DNA of 64,000 nt from Alphaproteobacteria bacterium. Its GTDB lineage: Bacteria; Pseudomonadota; Alphaproteobacteria; Caulobacterales; Caulobacteraceae. Made by a program: the position numbers and the translations under genes. This document shows, in pieces, positions 1 to 8,569 of the stretch. The stretch lies in contig JAHJME010000019.1 of the NCBI GenBank assembly GCA_018821435.1, positions 124,001-188,000 of the forward strand, written 5' to 3'. Under the pieces are notes generated by a model that did not search any database, was not told where the DNA came from, and saw only the letters and a program-made list of their open reading frames with translations. Numbering within the stretch: the first letter of the stretch is position 1; the number at the start of each line of letters is the position of its first letter.

Positions 1-750
1 GGCGGGCGCGTCCGGCGCCCGCGAAACCGGCGCCGCGCCGGGGGCGCCGGCCAGCACCGGACGCGCGGCCCGCACCCGCGCGCGCTGCCCCTGAGGCTTC
101 ACGGCGAAGGTCTGCTTCACGGCTTCCATCAGCAGCAGACCGGCGAACCCGGGCCACAGCCGCGAGCCCGCCTGTTCGAAGCCTTCGGCCCAACCCGCCA
201 TCCAGGTCACGGGCGGCACATAGAGCGCGCGGGTCCAGCCGGAGGGTTCCAGGTCGGCCTCGCGCATCAGTTCGGCCAGCTGGCTGCGGCTGTAGGGCCG
301 GCCGTGGCCGAAGGGCGTCTTCTCGGTATTGGCCCACAGGCCGTTGCGCGAGGCGACGGTGACGATCGCCCGACCGGAGGGCGCCAGCACCCGCCACACC
401 TCGCGCAGGAACCCGACGGGGTCGGCGCTCTCCTCCAGCCCGTGCACCACCAGGATGCGGTCGAACAGGGCGTTGGGAAACGGCAGGCAATCCTCGGGCG
501 TCAGGGTCGACAGGTTGCGCCCGTCGCTGGGCCACACCTCGACCCCCTGCTGCGCCGGCATGGCGGCCACCACGCGCCGGGCGCGCGGTCGCAGCGTGGT
601 GGCGAAGGGCGTGGCGTAGCCCAGGACCAGCACGTCCAGGCCGGCGACGTCGCCCCAGGCCTCGATCAGCTTGCGTTCCACCATGGCGCGCGCCGCCCGC
701 CCCAGGTCGGAGGCGTAGAACTGGCGAAGTTCGAGGACGTCGCGGCGCAT
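1..750 (-). CDS. SAM-dependent class I methyltransferase, 3' end cut by window edge
   Basis: Reading leftward from the ATG at 750, the frame stays open to the window edge (about 250 codons). The N-terminus has the glycine-rich SAM-binding strand (LDVLVLGYATPF). A later segment reads DRILVVHGLEES, then FLREVWRVLAPSGRAIVTV, the usual motif II/III layout of Methyltransf_11-type enzymes. The first glycine motif is weak (VLGYA rather than GxGxG), as in other members of this alphaproteobacterial group. The C-terminal part is Ala/Pro-rich and looks disordered. It is divergent from gloB with 69 bp between the starts. The substrate cannot be inferred; the fold assignment is fairly secure. Confidence 0.8.
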   Translation of the reverse strand, partial: MRRDVLELRQFYASDLGRAARAMVERKLIEAWGDVAGLDVLVLGYATPFATTLRPRARRVVAAMPAQQGVEVWPSDGRNLSTLTPEDCLPFPNALFDRILVVHGLEESADPVGFLREVWRVLAPSGRAIVTVASRNGLWANTEKTPFGHGRPYSRSQLAELMREADLEPSGWTRALYVPPVTWMAGWAEGFEQAGSRLWPGFAGLLLMEAVKQTFAVKPQGQRARVRAARPVLAGAPGAAPVSRAPDAPA

Positions 751-819
751 GGGGGATGGCTATTCTCGACGGGAGCGGCCGACCAGCCTAAATCGTCTGG
801 CGCTTGCAGGAGTTTCGCC

Positions 820-1581
820 ATGCCGCTGACCGTCCACCAGTTTCCGTGCCTGTCGGACAATTACGGCTTCCTGATCCGCGACGAGGCCAGCGGCAAGACC
901 GCCTGCATCGACACCCCCGACGCTGCGGCGATCCTGCGCGAGCTGGAGACCCTGGGCTGGGGCCTGGACATGATCCTCAACACGCATTGGCACCCCGACC
1001 ACGCGGGCGGAAACGCCGACATCCAAGCCAAGACGGGCTGCGCCATCGTCGGTCCGGGCGAGGTGACCCGCATCGCGCCGCTGGACCGCGAGGTGAAGGG
1101 CGGCGACACGGTCGACCTGGGCGAGACCAGCTTCCAGGTGATCGACAGCGGCGGCCACACCCTGGGGCACATCGCCTACTTCGACGGAACGGACCGTATC
1201 GCCTTCGTCGGCGACACCCTGTTCGCCCTGGGCTGCGGGCGGCTGTTCGAGGGCACGCCCGAGCAGATGTGGGACAGCCTGCAGCGCCTGGCCGCCCTGC
1301 CCGACGACACCACGGTCTATTGCGCCCACGAATACACGGCCTCGAACGCCCGCTTCGCCCTGTCGGTGGACGACAGCCCGGCGCTCAAGGACCGGGCCGC
1401 GCAGATCTTCGCCGCCCGCGAGCGCGACGAGTGGACCGTGCCCACGACCATCGGCCTGGAGAAGGCCACCAACCCCTTCCTCCGCGCGCCCCTGTTGGCC
1501 GGGAAGGTCGGCGCGGCGGGCCAGCCCGACGCCACGGCGTTCGGCGCGGTGCGCGCGGCGAAGGATGGGTTCAAGGGGTAG
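820..1581 (+). CDS. gloB: Hydroxyacylglutathione hydrolase (glyoxalase II)
   Basis: Metallo-beta-lactamase-fold thioesterase that hydrolyses S-lactoylglutathione to lactate and glutathione, the second step of methylglyoxal detoxification. The 253-residue product has the binuclear metal signature THWHPDH near residues 59-65, followed by the conserved GHTLGHI, FVGDTLFALGCGRLFEG and YCAHEYTASN segments typical of GloB. The chosen ATG has an AGGAG ribosome site about 7 bases upstream and starts the protein at MPLTVHQFPCLSDNY, as in the family. The frame is open further upstream, but that part is antisense to the methyltransferase. The length matches the family norm of about 250. Confidence 0.95.
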   Translation: MPLTVHQFPCLSDNYGFLIRDEASGKTACIDTPDAAAILRELETLGWGLDMILNTHWHPDHAGGNADIQAKTGCAIVGPGEVTRIAPLDREVKGGDTVDLGETSFQVIDSGGHTLGHIAYFDGTDRIAFVGDTLFALGCGRLFEGTPEQMWDSLQRLAALPDDTTVYCAHEYTASNARFALSVDDSPALKDRAAQIFAARERDEWTVPTTIGLEKATNPFLRAPLLAGKVGAAGQPDATAFGAVRAAKDGFKG

Positions 1582-1800
1582 CGCGGCGGATTGGGCAAGC
1601 ACCCAGGCCGAACGCCAATGTCCATCTTCGACTGTTGGCGAACGTTGCGAGCCTTTGGACGCCAATAGCGCTTCGATCCTGAAGGACGTTTTCGTGACCG
1701 GCGTCCTTACCAGGACTGCCTATCGCGACCGTCACCTGACGCCCTTGTTACGTTCGTACAACCATGCATTGTTGCTGAGCTTCGTTGGGGAGTGAGGCGA

Positions 1801-3273
1801 ATGTTCAGGAAGACAGTTGGCCTTGCCTTCGCCCTAGCCCTCGCTGCGCAGAGCGTCGCGACGGCGGAGGTGATGCCGGGCGGAAAGGACGAGGGGCCGC
1901 CGGTCACCGACTCCAAAAGCCTCGATTGTCCCTCGGCCAAACTCGACAAGATGATCCAGGCCTGCACCCGGATCATCCGCGACCAAGCCCGTCTGCCCTT
2001 TGAGCGCGCCATCGCGTTGCGCAACCGCGGCTTCGCCTATCAGCAACGCGGCGAATGGGTTGAGGCGATTGCCGACTATGACGCGGCGCTCCAGCTCGGC
2101 CTTTCCGCCGCCAAGAGCGAGGGGGTGATGGCGCGCACCTATGTCAACCGCGGCATCGCATATGCCGCCAAGGGCGACGATAGCCGGGCCATCGCCGATT
2201 TCGGGACGGCGATCGCGACGGATCCAACGGTGGCCTCGGCCTATCTCAACCGCGCGGCGCTCGCCATGCGGCGCGGCGACAACGCAAACGCCCTGGCCGA
2301 CCTCGACGACGCCGCCCGCCTTTCGCCCCAGGACGGGGAGGTTGCCATCACGCGCGGGATGCTGCGCAGCAACGCCGGCGATCTGGAGGCTGCAATCGCC
2401 GATTTCTCCACGGCGATCGCCCTCAATCCGATGAACGCAACGGCTTGGCGCAACCGTGCGCTCACCTATCAGAAAGCCGGGGACGCGATGCGGGCGGAGG
2501 CCGACGCGGCGGAAGCGCTGCGTCTCGATCCGAACATTTCCGGCGGGCGTCGAGCCCGGGGCCTCGCGCTCCAGGCGCTGGGCCGAAGAGATCAGGCGAT
2601 CGGCGAATTTGGCCGGGCCATCGATCTCAACCCCACTGACGCCGAGCTGATAAAAATCCGTGGCGACGCCTATCTCGCCAACGGCGCCCGCGACCTCGCG
2701 ATTGCCGACTTCAGTCGGGCCATCACGCTCAATTCGAACTTCCGGGACGCCTACAACAATCGTGCGACGGCGTTCATGCAGCAGGCCGATTGGGACCGGG
2801 CCATCGACGACCTCGGACACGCCATTGCGATCGACCCGCGCTTCGTCGCAGCCCTGCTCAACCGCGCCCAGGCCTTGATGATGAAAGGAAAGACCACGCT
2901 GGCGATCGCAGACTATGACCGGGTGATCGTCCTCGATCCCAAGCGCGGGCTGGCTTTCCGTCAACGCGCCTCGATCAAACAAGCCAGGGGTGACCACGCA
3001 GCCGCCCTCGCGGACTATAGCCGCGCCATCGAGCTCGATCCAAAGGACGCGGTCGCCTGGCGCGGGCGCGGTATCACCGAGCTCAACCGGCGTCGGAGCG
3101 AGACGGCTATCGTCGATCTGAGCGAAGCGATCGCGCTGGACCCGAATGACGCGCTGGCCCTGCACCATCGCAGCATCGCCTATGCGTCCACACGCGATAT
3201 CCGCCGCGCCACCGCCGACGACGAGGCAGCGATCCGCCTCGATCCTCGCTTGGCGACTCGCCGCCCGCGTTGA
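1801..3273 (+). CDS. Exported tetratricopeptide-repeat protein
   Basis: 490 residues. A signal peptide (MFRKTVGLAFALALAAQSVATA) precedes about a dozen tandem TPR units running nearly to the C-terminus, visible as recurring RG.AY...G....A..D...AI.LDP patterns. It therefore looks like a periplasmic or secreted scaffold made almost only of TPRs, with no catalytic domain. A GTG nine bases upstream (1792) is an alternative start; the ATG at 1801 is preferred because GGGGAG lies 8-9 bases before it. Partners are unknown, and the gene stands alone between gloB and a convergent gene. By eye it and its upstream flank look less GC-rich than the neighbours. Confidence 0.85.
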   Translation: MFRKTVGLAFALALAAQSVATAEVMPGGKDEGPPVTDSKSLDCPSAKLDKMIQACTRIIRDQARLPFERAIALRNRGFAYQQRGEWVEAIADYDAALQLGLSAAKSEGVMARTYVNRGIAYAAKGDDSRAIADFGTAIATDPTVASAYLNRAALAMRRGDNANALADLDDAARLSPQDGEVAITRGMLRSNAGDLEAAIADFSTAIALNPMNATAWRNRALTYQKAGDAMRAEADAAEALRLDPNISGGRRARGLALQALGRRDQAIGEFGRAIDLNPTDAELIKIRGDAYLANGARDLAIADFSRAITLNSNFRDAYNNRATAFMQQADWDRAIDDLGHAIAIDPRFVAALLNRAQALMMKGKTTLAIADYDRVIVLDPKRGLAFRQRASIKQARGDHAAALADYSRAIELDPKDAVAWRGRGITELNRRRSETAIVDLSEAIALDPNDALALHHRSIAYASTRDIRRATADDEAAIRLDPRLATRRPR

Positions 3274-3364
3274 GACCTAGGTCCGCGTCCCAACCTTCTC
3301 GGACATTGCGCGGATCCCCTTACCTTCACCGCGAAACGGCGGGAGATTAAGGGCCGCTCAGCCC

Positions 3365-4126
3365 CTACTTCCCCCGCGCGACCTTGATGATGCGGTCGGA
3401 GGAGGGGCGGCCGGCGAGGCCTTGGGTGGGGGCGACGACGACGGTGAGGATGCCGTTCTTGAGCGTGGCCTGGGACTTCTTGCCTTCCATGAAGCGCACG
3501 CGGTTGAACTGCGCCAGCAGGGCGCGCCCGTCCTTGCGCTGGGACAGGCGGATGATCGCCACGCTGGTGACCACGGCGGCGTCGGCGATCAGGGCCGAGG
3601 AGCCTGGCGTCGCCTCGGCCTCGAACAGCATCGGGCGGCGCGCGGCGCGGCTGGCGCGCAGGGACGCCTGGGCCAGGCGCTCGAACACCGCCTGGGGGCT
3701 CATCGCCGGCAGGCGCAGCGGCGAGCCGCCGCCGGCCAGGGACACCGCCTCGCCGCTGGGCCGCTCGTCGGTGAACAGGGTGAAGCCGCCCAGGCGCGTG
3801 GCCCGCAGCATCGGCTCGCCCAGGTCGTTCTTGTAGATCACGTCGCCGCGCGGGGCGGGGTTGGGGGCCAGCACCCAGACCTCGGGGCTGTCCTCGAACT
3901 TCAGCATCGGGACCGGCTGGGTGCGGTCCAGGATGAAGACGCGGCCTTCCTCGGAGACGTAGCGGGCGATGGCGGGGCCGGCCGATTCGGCGCCCCGGTT
4001 CTTGAACAGGCCCTCGCGCAGGCGCTCGACGGGGCCGGCCTGAGCCGGCAGGGCGAGGCCAAACAGCACGGCGCCTAGCAGCGCCGCGCTGAATACTCCC
4101 CTGGACGCCGTCAGCTCACCTGTCAT
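3365..4126 (-). CDS. Exported protein of unknown function (possibly DUF4908)
   Basis: 253 residues. After a short polar stretch, a hydrophobic segment (AALLGAVLFGLALPAQA) gives a clear signal peptide. The mature part contains ARYVSEEGRVFILDRTQPVP early and a basic C-terminus. The general character resembles the DUF4908 family of exported Caulobacterales proteins, but that is from memory and tentative. No catalytic motif is recognised. It lies downstream of phaB on the same strand, 55 bases beyond that stop codon, so it could be read from the same transcript, but nothing ties it to polymer metabolism. Confidence 0.65.
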   Translation of the reverse strand: MTGELTASRGVFSAALLGAVLFGLALPAQAGPVERLREGLFKNRGAESAGPAIARYVSEEGRVFILDRTQPVPMLKFEDSPEVWVLAPNPAPRGDVIYKNDLGEPMLRATRLGGFTLFTDERPSGEAVSLAGGGSPLRLPAMSPQAVFERLAQASLRASRAARRPMLFEAEATPGSSALIADAAVVTSVAIIRLSQRKDGRALLAQFNRVRFMEGKKSQATLKNGILTVVVAPTQGLAGRPSSDRIIKVARGK

Positions 4127-4181
4127 GCCAAGCTAACGGATGCCGCGTGATCGGGGCGCTTTTTGGACGTCGCGGTGACCT

Positions 4182-4907
4182 TCACCCGACCAGGTATTGG
4201 CCGCCGTTCAATGAAAGGGTGGTTCCCGTCACATAGGCGGCGCGTTCGCCGGCCAGGAACGAGACCGTGTCGGCGATCTCCTCGCCGCTGCCCAGACGCC
4301 CTGCGGGGATCTGGCCGATGATGGCTTCCAGCACCTTCGGCGGCACGGCCTGGACCATCTCGGTGTCGATGTAGCCGGGCGCCACGCAGTTCACGGTCAC
4401 GCCCTTGCGGGCGTTCTCCAGGGCCAGCGCCTTGGTGAAGCCGATCACGCCAGCCTTGGCGGCGGAATAGTTGGTCTGGCCGATCTGGCCCTTCTGGCCG
4501 TTGATCGAGGAGATGTTGATGATCCGGCCCCAGCCGCGGTCGCGCATGCCCTCGATGACCTGGCGGGTCATGTTGAACAGGCTGTCCATGTTCACGCGGA
4601 TGACCTCGCTCCACTGCTCGGAGGTCATCTTGTGGAACACCCCGTCGCGGGTGATGCCGGCGTTGTTCACCAGCACGTCGATGGGACCCAGCTCGGCCTC
4701 GATCTTCTCGACCGCATGCTTGCAGTCCATGAAGTTCCCGACGTTGCCCTTGACCACCATGATGCCGAGGCTCTTGGCGCACTCGGCCGCTGCCTCGTCA
4801 TTGCCGGAGTAGCCGGCCGCCACCAGCAGCCCATCGGCCTTCAGCCGCTCGACGATCGCCCGACCGATGCCACGGGTTCCACCCGTGACCAGCGCAACCC
4901 TGGCCAT
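4182..4907 (-). CDS. phaB: Acetoacetyl-CoA reductase
   Basis: NADPH-dependent short-chain dehydrogenase that reduces acetoacetyl-CoA to (R)-3-hydroxybutyryl-CoA, the monomer for polyhydroxybutyrate. The 241 residues carry the nucleotide motif TGGTRGIG (8-15), the NNAG motif (81-84) and the catalytic set S134, Y147, K151 (NYSAAK). The C-terminal GGQYLVG ending matches PhaB enzymes. The start has GGGAG about 10 bases upstream. It follows phaA on the same strand after 49 bases, so the two probably form a phaA-phaB unit. phaR diverges beyond phaA, and no phaC is present in the window. Confidence 0.95.
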   Translation of the reverse strand: MARVALVTGGTRGIGRAIVERLKADGLLVAAGYSGNDEAAAECAKSLGIMVVKGNVGNFMDCKHAVEKIEAELGPIDVLVNNAGITRDGVFHKMTSEQWSEVIRVNMDSLFNMTRQVIEGMRDRGWGRIINISSINGQKGQIGQTNYSAAKAGVIGFTKALALENARKGVTVNCVAPGYIDTEMVQAVPPKVLEAIIGQIPAGRLGSGEEIADTVSFLAGERAAYVTGTTLSLNGGQYLVG

Positions 4908-4956
4908 TCCGTTTTATCTCCCTAAGCAATCCGACTCGGTTATTCCGGGTTCGGTA

Positions 4957-6132
4957 TCAGACCTTTTCCACGCACATTGCGACGCCCATGCCGCCGCCGA
5001 CGCAAAGCGTGGCCAGGCCCTTGGTTGCGTCCGTGCGGTTCATCTCGTGCAGCAGCGTGGTCAGGATCCGGGCGCCCGAGGCGCCGATGGGGTGACCGAT
5101 GGCGATGGCGCCGCCGTTGACGTTCACCTTGGCGGGATCCAGGCCCAGTTCGCGCACCACGCACAGCGACTGCGCGGCGAACGCCTCATTCGATTCGATC
5201 AGGTCCAGGTCCGAGACCTTCCAGCCCGCCCGCTCCAGCGCCTTGCGGCTGGCGGGGATCGGGCCGGTGCCCATGATCTCGGGATCGACGCCGGCGTGGG
5301 CCCACGACGCGATGCGGGCCAACGGCTTCAGGCCGCGCTTCTTGGCTTCGTCGGCGCTCATCAGCACCAGGGCCGCGGCGCCGTCGTTCAGGCCCGACGC
5401 GTTGGCCGCGGTGACCGAGCCGTCCTTGGTGAAGGCGGGACGCAGGCCCGAGACGCTGTCCAGGGTGGCGCCGTGGCGGATGTATTCGTCCTGGTCGACG
5501 ACGGTGTCGCCCTTGCGGCCCTTGATGGTCACCGGCGCGATCTCGCCGGCGAACTTGCCGGCCTTCTGCGCGGCCTCGGCTTTGTTCTGCGAGGCCACGG
5601 CGAAGACGTCCTGGTCCTCGCGGGTGATCTGCCAGCGGGCGGCGATGTTCTCGGCGGTCTGGCCCATGTGGTAGCCGTGGAAGGCGTCCAGCAGGCCGTC
5701 CTTGATCATGGTGTCGACGAAAGTGGTGTCGCCCATCTTGGTGCCGGTGCGCAGCTGCGAGGCGTGCGGCGACTGGCTCATGCTCTCCTGGCCGCCGGCG
5801 ATGACGATGCTGGCCGAGCCGTCCTTGATCTGCTGGGCGCCCAGCGCGACGGCGCGCAGACCGGACCCGCAGAGCTGGTTCAGGCTCCAGGCCGGGCTTT
5901 CGAGGGGGATGCCGGCGTTCACCGCCGCCTGGCGGGCCGGGCCCTGGCCCTGACCGGCCTGCAGCACCTGGCCCATGATCACCTCTTCCACGTCGGCGGC
6001 CGAGATCCCGGCCCGCTCGACGGCGGCCAGGATGGCGATCTTGCCCAGCTCGTGGGCGGGCAGGCTCGCGAGCGCGCCGTTGAAGGAGCCCACCGGCGTG
6101 CGCGCGGCGGAGACGATGACGATGTCGCTCAT
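4957..6132 (-). CDS. phaA: Acetyl-CoA acetyltransferase (beta-ketothiolase)
   Basis: Condenses two acetyl-CoA to acetoacetyl-CoA, the first step of polyhydroxybutyrate synthesis. Starting at ATG 6132 ([15 protein letters not shown]), the product has 391 residues, the usual thiolase length. The catalytic residues are all present: nucleophile C88 (NQLCGSG), H347 (GHPIGASG) and C377 (CVGGGMG). A longer upstream open frame exists, but the thiolase N-terminus fits this ATG exactly. It is the first gene of a leftward phaA-phaB unit and diverges from phaR; the 172-base gap contains a candidate PhaR site. Confidence 0.96.
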   Translation of the reverse strand: MSDIVIVSAARTPVGSFNGALASLPAHELGKIAILAAVERAGISAADVEEVIMGQVLQAGQGQGPARQAAVNAGIPLESPAWSLNQLCGSGLRAVALGAQQIKDGSASIVIAGGQESMSQSPHASQLRTGTKMGDTTFVDTMIKDGLLDAFHGYHMGQTAENIAARWQITREDQDVFAVASQNKAEAAQKAGKFAGEIAPVTIKGRKGDTVVDQDEYIRHGATLDSVSGLRPAFTKDGSVTAANASGLNDGAAALVLMSADEAKKRGLKPLARIASWAHAGVDPEIMGTGPIPASRKALERAGWKVSDLDLIESNEAFAAQSLCVVRELGLDPAKVNVNGGAIAIGHPIGASGARILTTLLHEMNRTDATKGLATLCVGGGMGVAMCVEKV

Positions 6133-6252
6133 GACGTATCCTGAGGTTTTCAGACAGGCTCGGAGCTCATCTATCCCCTTCGCGTCAGGACAGGGCAAGA
6201 CCGCCCGCGCAATTGGTTGATGTCATTTGCTTATGCGCTCGCATCCGCGATA

Positions 6253-6263
6253 CTGCAGTGCAG
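6253..6263. promoter_or_regulatory. Candidate PhaR operator (CTGC-N3-GCAG)
   Basis: The 11 bases CTGCAGTGCAG form CTGC, three bases, GCAG, the type of TGC-rich site reported for PhaR repressors of other alphaproteobacteria such as Paracoccus. It lies between the divergent phaA and phaR starts, 41 bases before the phaR ATG. The sequence match is direct; binding and autoregulation are inferred. Confidence 0.5.
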
Positions 6264-6304
6264 AAAGGCCGGCGAGCTTCGATCGGCCGCGTAAGGGATT
6301 AGGG

Positions 6305-6946
6305 ATGGCCGACAGCCAGGAGACCAACGCCCACGGGAGTTCTTCCACAGGCGAGAAGGTCGTCATCAAGAAGTACGCCAACCGGCGGCTCTACAATACC
6401 GCCTCCTCCAGCTACGTCACCCTCGAGCACCTGTCCGAGATGGTGAAGCAGGGCGTCGATTTCGTCGTCTATGACGCCAAGACCAACGAAGACATCACCC
6501 GCACGGTCCTGACCCAGATCATCTTCGAGGAAGAGAGCCAGGGTCAGAGCCTGCTGCCGATCCAGTTCCTGCGCCAGCTCATCGGCTTCTACGGCAACTC
6601 GATGCAGGCGTTCCTGCCCAGCTATCTGGAACTGTCGCTGTCCAGCTTCACCCAGCAGCAGGAGCGGCTGCGCACCCAGCTCTCCAGCCTGGGACAGACC
6701 GTCGGACAGACGGGCGGCGTCGCCAACTACGAGGAGCAGATTCGGCAGAACCTGCAGCTCTTCGATCGGGCGATGAAGATGTTCTCGCCGTTCGCCTATG
6801 TGCCGAACACGGCCACCCGAAACGAAGAGCCCACGCCCGCGGCCCCTGCGACAAAAGGGGATACGGGCGGTGATGAGTCGTTAACACTCTTGCGCAAGCA
6901 GATGGCGGAGATGCAAGCTCAGCTGGATAAACTGGCGAAAGGCTGA
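6305..6946 (+). CDS. phaR: Polyhydroxyalkanoate synthesis repressor PhaR
   Basis: 213-residue regulator that senses the polymer and represses granule-associated and its own genes. The N-terminus has the diagnostic PhaR DNA-binding region IKKYANRRLYNT followed by SYVTLEHL. Next come the accumulation-associated domain (TRTVLTQIIFEEES, PIQFLRQLIGFYGNSM) and a coiled C-terminus (LLRKQMAEMQAQLDKLAKG). The ATG at 6305 is preferred over upstream alternatives because homologues begin shortly before the KKYANRRLY motif. It diverges from phaA, and the candidate operator upstream suggests autorepression. Confidence 0.95.
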   Translation: MADSQETNAHGSSSTGEKVVIKKYANRRLYNTASSSYVTLEHLSEMVKQGVDFVVYDAKTNEDITRTVLTQIIFEEESQGQSLLPIQFLRQLIGFYGNSMQAFLPSYLELSLSSFTQQQERLRTQLSSLGQTVGQTGGVANYEEQIRQNLQLFDRAMKMFSPFAYVPNTATRNEEPTPAAPATKGDTGGDESLTLLRKQMAEMQAQLDKLAKG

Positions 6947-6980
6947 GTTGTGGCCTGCCAATTGCAGGTTGTGCGACAAG

Positions 6981-7313
6981 ATGTCCCGGATTGACCGCAT
7001 CCAGCGTGCGGTCTCGGCGCGGCGAGCGTCGAAGACCGAAAACGACCGGCCCGACGAGGCCGACAGCGTCGGTACGTCCAACCTGCCTGTCCCGATTTCG
7101 GCCGCCGCCCCGCCCCGCTCGTTCCGCGAGGAACGCCCGCGTGGCTACGCCGAGTTCGCCGCCCAGATCATCGGCCAGGGCGGCGAGCGTCGCGGCCTGC
7201 GCGCCGGCCCCTCGCTACTGGAACGCGCCCGCCAGGCCTACAACCGCGCCGAATGGTCCGGCAGCGCCGACCGTCGCGCCCGCACGGGCCGCACGGCCAG
7301 CGAAGATATCTAG
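6981..7313 (+). CDS. Small basic protein of unknown function
   Basis: 110 residues beginning MSRIDRIQRAVSARRASK, Arg-rich, with a low-complexity middle (PVPISAAAPP) and a more ordered second half (GYAEFAAQIIGQGGERRG, LLERARQAYNRAEWSG). There is no membrane segment or known motif. It starts 34 bases after phaR, so it may share the phaR transcript. Its TAG overlaps the TAG of the convergent HTH gene within a shared CTAG. The reading frame looks genuine from its placement, but I do not recognise a function. Confidence 0.6.
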   Translation: MSRIDRIQRAVSARRASKTENDRPDEADSVGTSNLPVPISAAAPPRSFREERPRGYAEFAAQIIGQGGERRGLRAGPSLLERARQAYNRAEWSGSADRRARTGRTASEDI

Positions 7314-7627
7314 GCCTTCATAAGCCGGGCCAGCTCGGCCTCCAGCACCGCCACCCGCCGTTCCAGCGCCGCGATCCTCGCATCCGTAGGCGACGCCGTG
7401 ACCGGCGTGGGCGTGGAGATTCCCGCGCGGTTGGCGATTTCCGCCGGCGGGACCCCCAGCAGCTCGGCAAAGGCCGCAACCTGCCCGGCGGAAAGTTCCT
7501 GCTGGTCCTTGAAGACCAGCGCCAGCTCCGCCTCGCTCAGGCCCGCCACCGCCGCCAGGACGGCGCGCGACAGGTCCCGCGCCTGAAGTTTCGCGTCGAA
7601 CCAGGGGGCGTCGAAGAATAGAGCCAT
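7310..7627 (-). CDS. Small helix-turn-helix-like protein with C-terminal coiled coil
   Basis: 105 residues from the ATG at 7627. The middle reads LSAGQVAAFAELLGVPPAEIANRAGIS, the spacing of an XRE/sigma-like helix-turn-helix. The end, RIAALERRVAVLEAELARLM, is a short leucine-rich coiled coil suited to dimerisation. A longer open frame extends upstream but runs antisense and into the neighbouring glycosyltransferase, so the internal ATG is used. It is convergent with the small basic protein after phaR, overlapping it by four bases. A DNA-binding role is inferred only. Confidence 0.65.
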   Translation of the reverse strand: MALFFDAPWFDAKLQARDLSRAVLAAVAGLSEAELALVFKDQQELSAGQVAAFAELLGVPPAEIANRAGISTPTPVTASPTDARIAALERRVAVLEAELARLMKA

Positions 7628-7693
7628 GGGCGGGACCGGGTTGGCGCAGGACTTGCTTAACCGTGTTTGGAACAACCGACCACGGACGGGCAA

Positions 7694-7762
7694 ATGCTGT
7701 TTTTCCTCTCCCGCTTCATCGACGTCGCCGTGGTCACGGTGATCCTCAGCGCGTTCACCTGA
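7694..7762 (+). CDS. Possible 22-residue single-pass membrane peptide
   Basis: Short open frame ATG to TGA encoding MLFFLSRFIDVAVVTVILSAFT, almost entirely hydrophobic like one membrane helix. It sits in a 161-base gap between two leftward genes. The ribosome site is weak (GGACGGG just upstream). Chance cannot be excluded at this length. Confidence 0.25.
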   Translation: MLFFLSRFIDVAVVTVILSAFT

Positions 7763-7788
7763 CGACGACGTGAGGGGAGACGCGGCGT

Positions 7789-8514
7789 CTAGACCTCGTC
7801 GACGCCGCCGGGGTTCCGGGAACGGGACTGGAGCCACATGACGCCGAACAGATCCGAGGCCGACGCCAGCAGCCGGCCGAGGTTTGTGTATTTGGACTGG
7901 CCGGTCTGGCGGTGGCGGTGGTTCACGGGCCGAAATTCCACCCGGTAGCCCTCGCGCAGCATCAGCGCCGGCAGGTAGCGGTGGATGTGGTCGAAGTAGG
8001 GAAGGCGAAGGAAGGCCTCGCGCCGGAACGCCTTGAGGCCGCAGCCGGTGTCGTTGGCGCTGTCCTTCAGCAGGCGCTTGCGCACCCCGTTCCCGACCTT
8101 GGACGCCCACTTCTTGGCCTGGCTGTCCTGGCGCTTCACGCGCTCGCCGCCGACCAGGGCCAGGTCGGGGGTCCCGGCGATCAGCACGTCCGCCAGGCCG
8201 GGCGCGTCGGCCGGGTCGTTCTGGCCGTCGCCGTCCAGGGTGACCACCACCGGCGCGCGGGCGGCCAGGATGCCGGTCCGGATCGAGCGGCTCTGCCCGG
8301 AGTTCCGGGCGTGGGCCAGGACGCGAAGCTGCGGGATCTCGGCCGACAGCGCCTTCAGCGCCGCGCGGGTGCCGTCGCGGCTGGCGTCGTCCACGAAGAT
8401 CATCTCGAACGACCGGCCGGCGAACGCCGCGGCGATCTCGCGCGCCAGGGTGGGCGCCGCGCCTTCTTCGTCGAAGACCGGGACCACCACGGAGATGTCG
8501 GGGGCAGAAGCCAT
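7789..8514 (-). CDS. Family 2 glycosyltransferase, polyprenyl-phosphate sugar transferase type
   Basis: 241 residues with a GT-A fold. The motifs are ISVVVPVFDEEG at the start, IFVDDASRDGT near residue 40, TLDGDGQNDP (metal-binding DxD) and NDTGCGLKAFRRE, ending in NHRHRQTGQSKY. This matches the DPM1/ArnC-like group that moves a sugar from a nucleotide donor to undecaprenyl phosphate. There are no C-terminal membrane helices beyond a weak segment. It is divergent from the ArnT-like gene, which uses such lipid-linked sugars, so the pair probably serves one lipid or glycan decoration pathway. Confidence 0.85.
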   Translation of the reverse strand: MASAPDISVVVPVFDEEGAAPTLAREIAAAFAGRSFEMIFVDDASRDGTRAALKALSAEIPQLRVLAHARNSGQSRSIRTGILAARAPVVVTLDGDGQNDPADAPGLADVLIAGTPDLALVGGERVKRQDSQAKKWASKVGNGVRKRLLKDSANDTGCGLKAFRREAFLRLPYFDHIHRYLPALMLREGYRVEFRPVNHRHRQTGQSKYTNLGRLLASASDLFGVMWLQSRSRNPGGVDEV

Positions 8515-8569
8515 GGCCCGCTCATAGCGGAAAAGATGGCAGGAGAAAGGAACATGCTATCAGGGCCTC

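Noticed and set aside
304..819. N-terminal extension of glyoxalase II
   Set aside because: It is antisense to the methyltransferase, and gloB homologues start at the ATG at 820.
1582..1800. Open frame of 76 codons overlapping the end of gloB
   Set aside because: It overlaps gloB out of frame, has no ribosome site, and its translation has no recognisable pattern.
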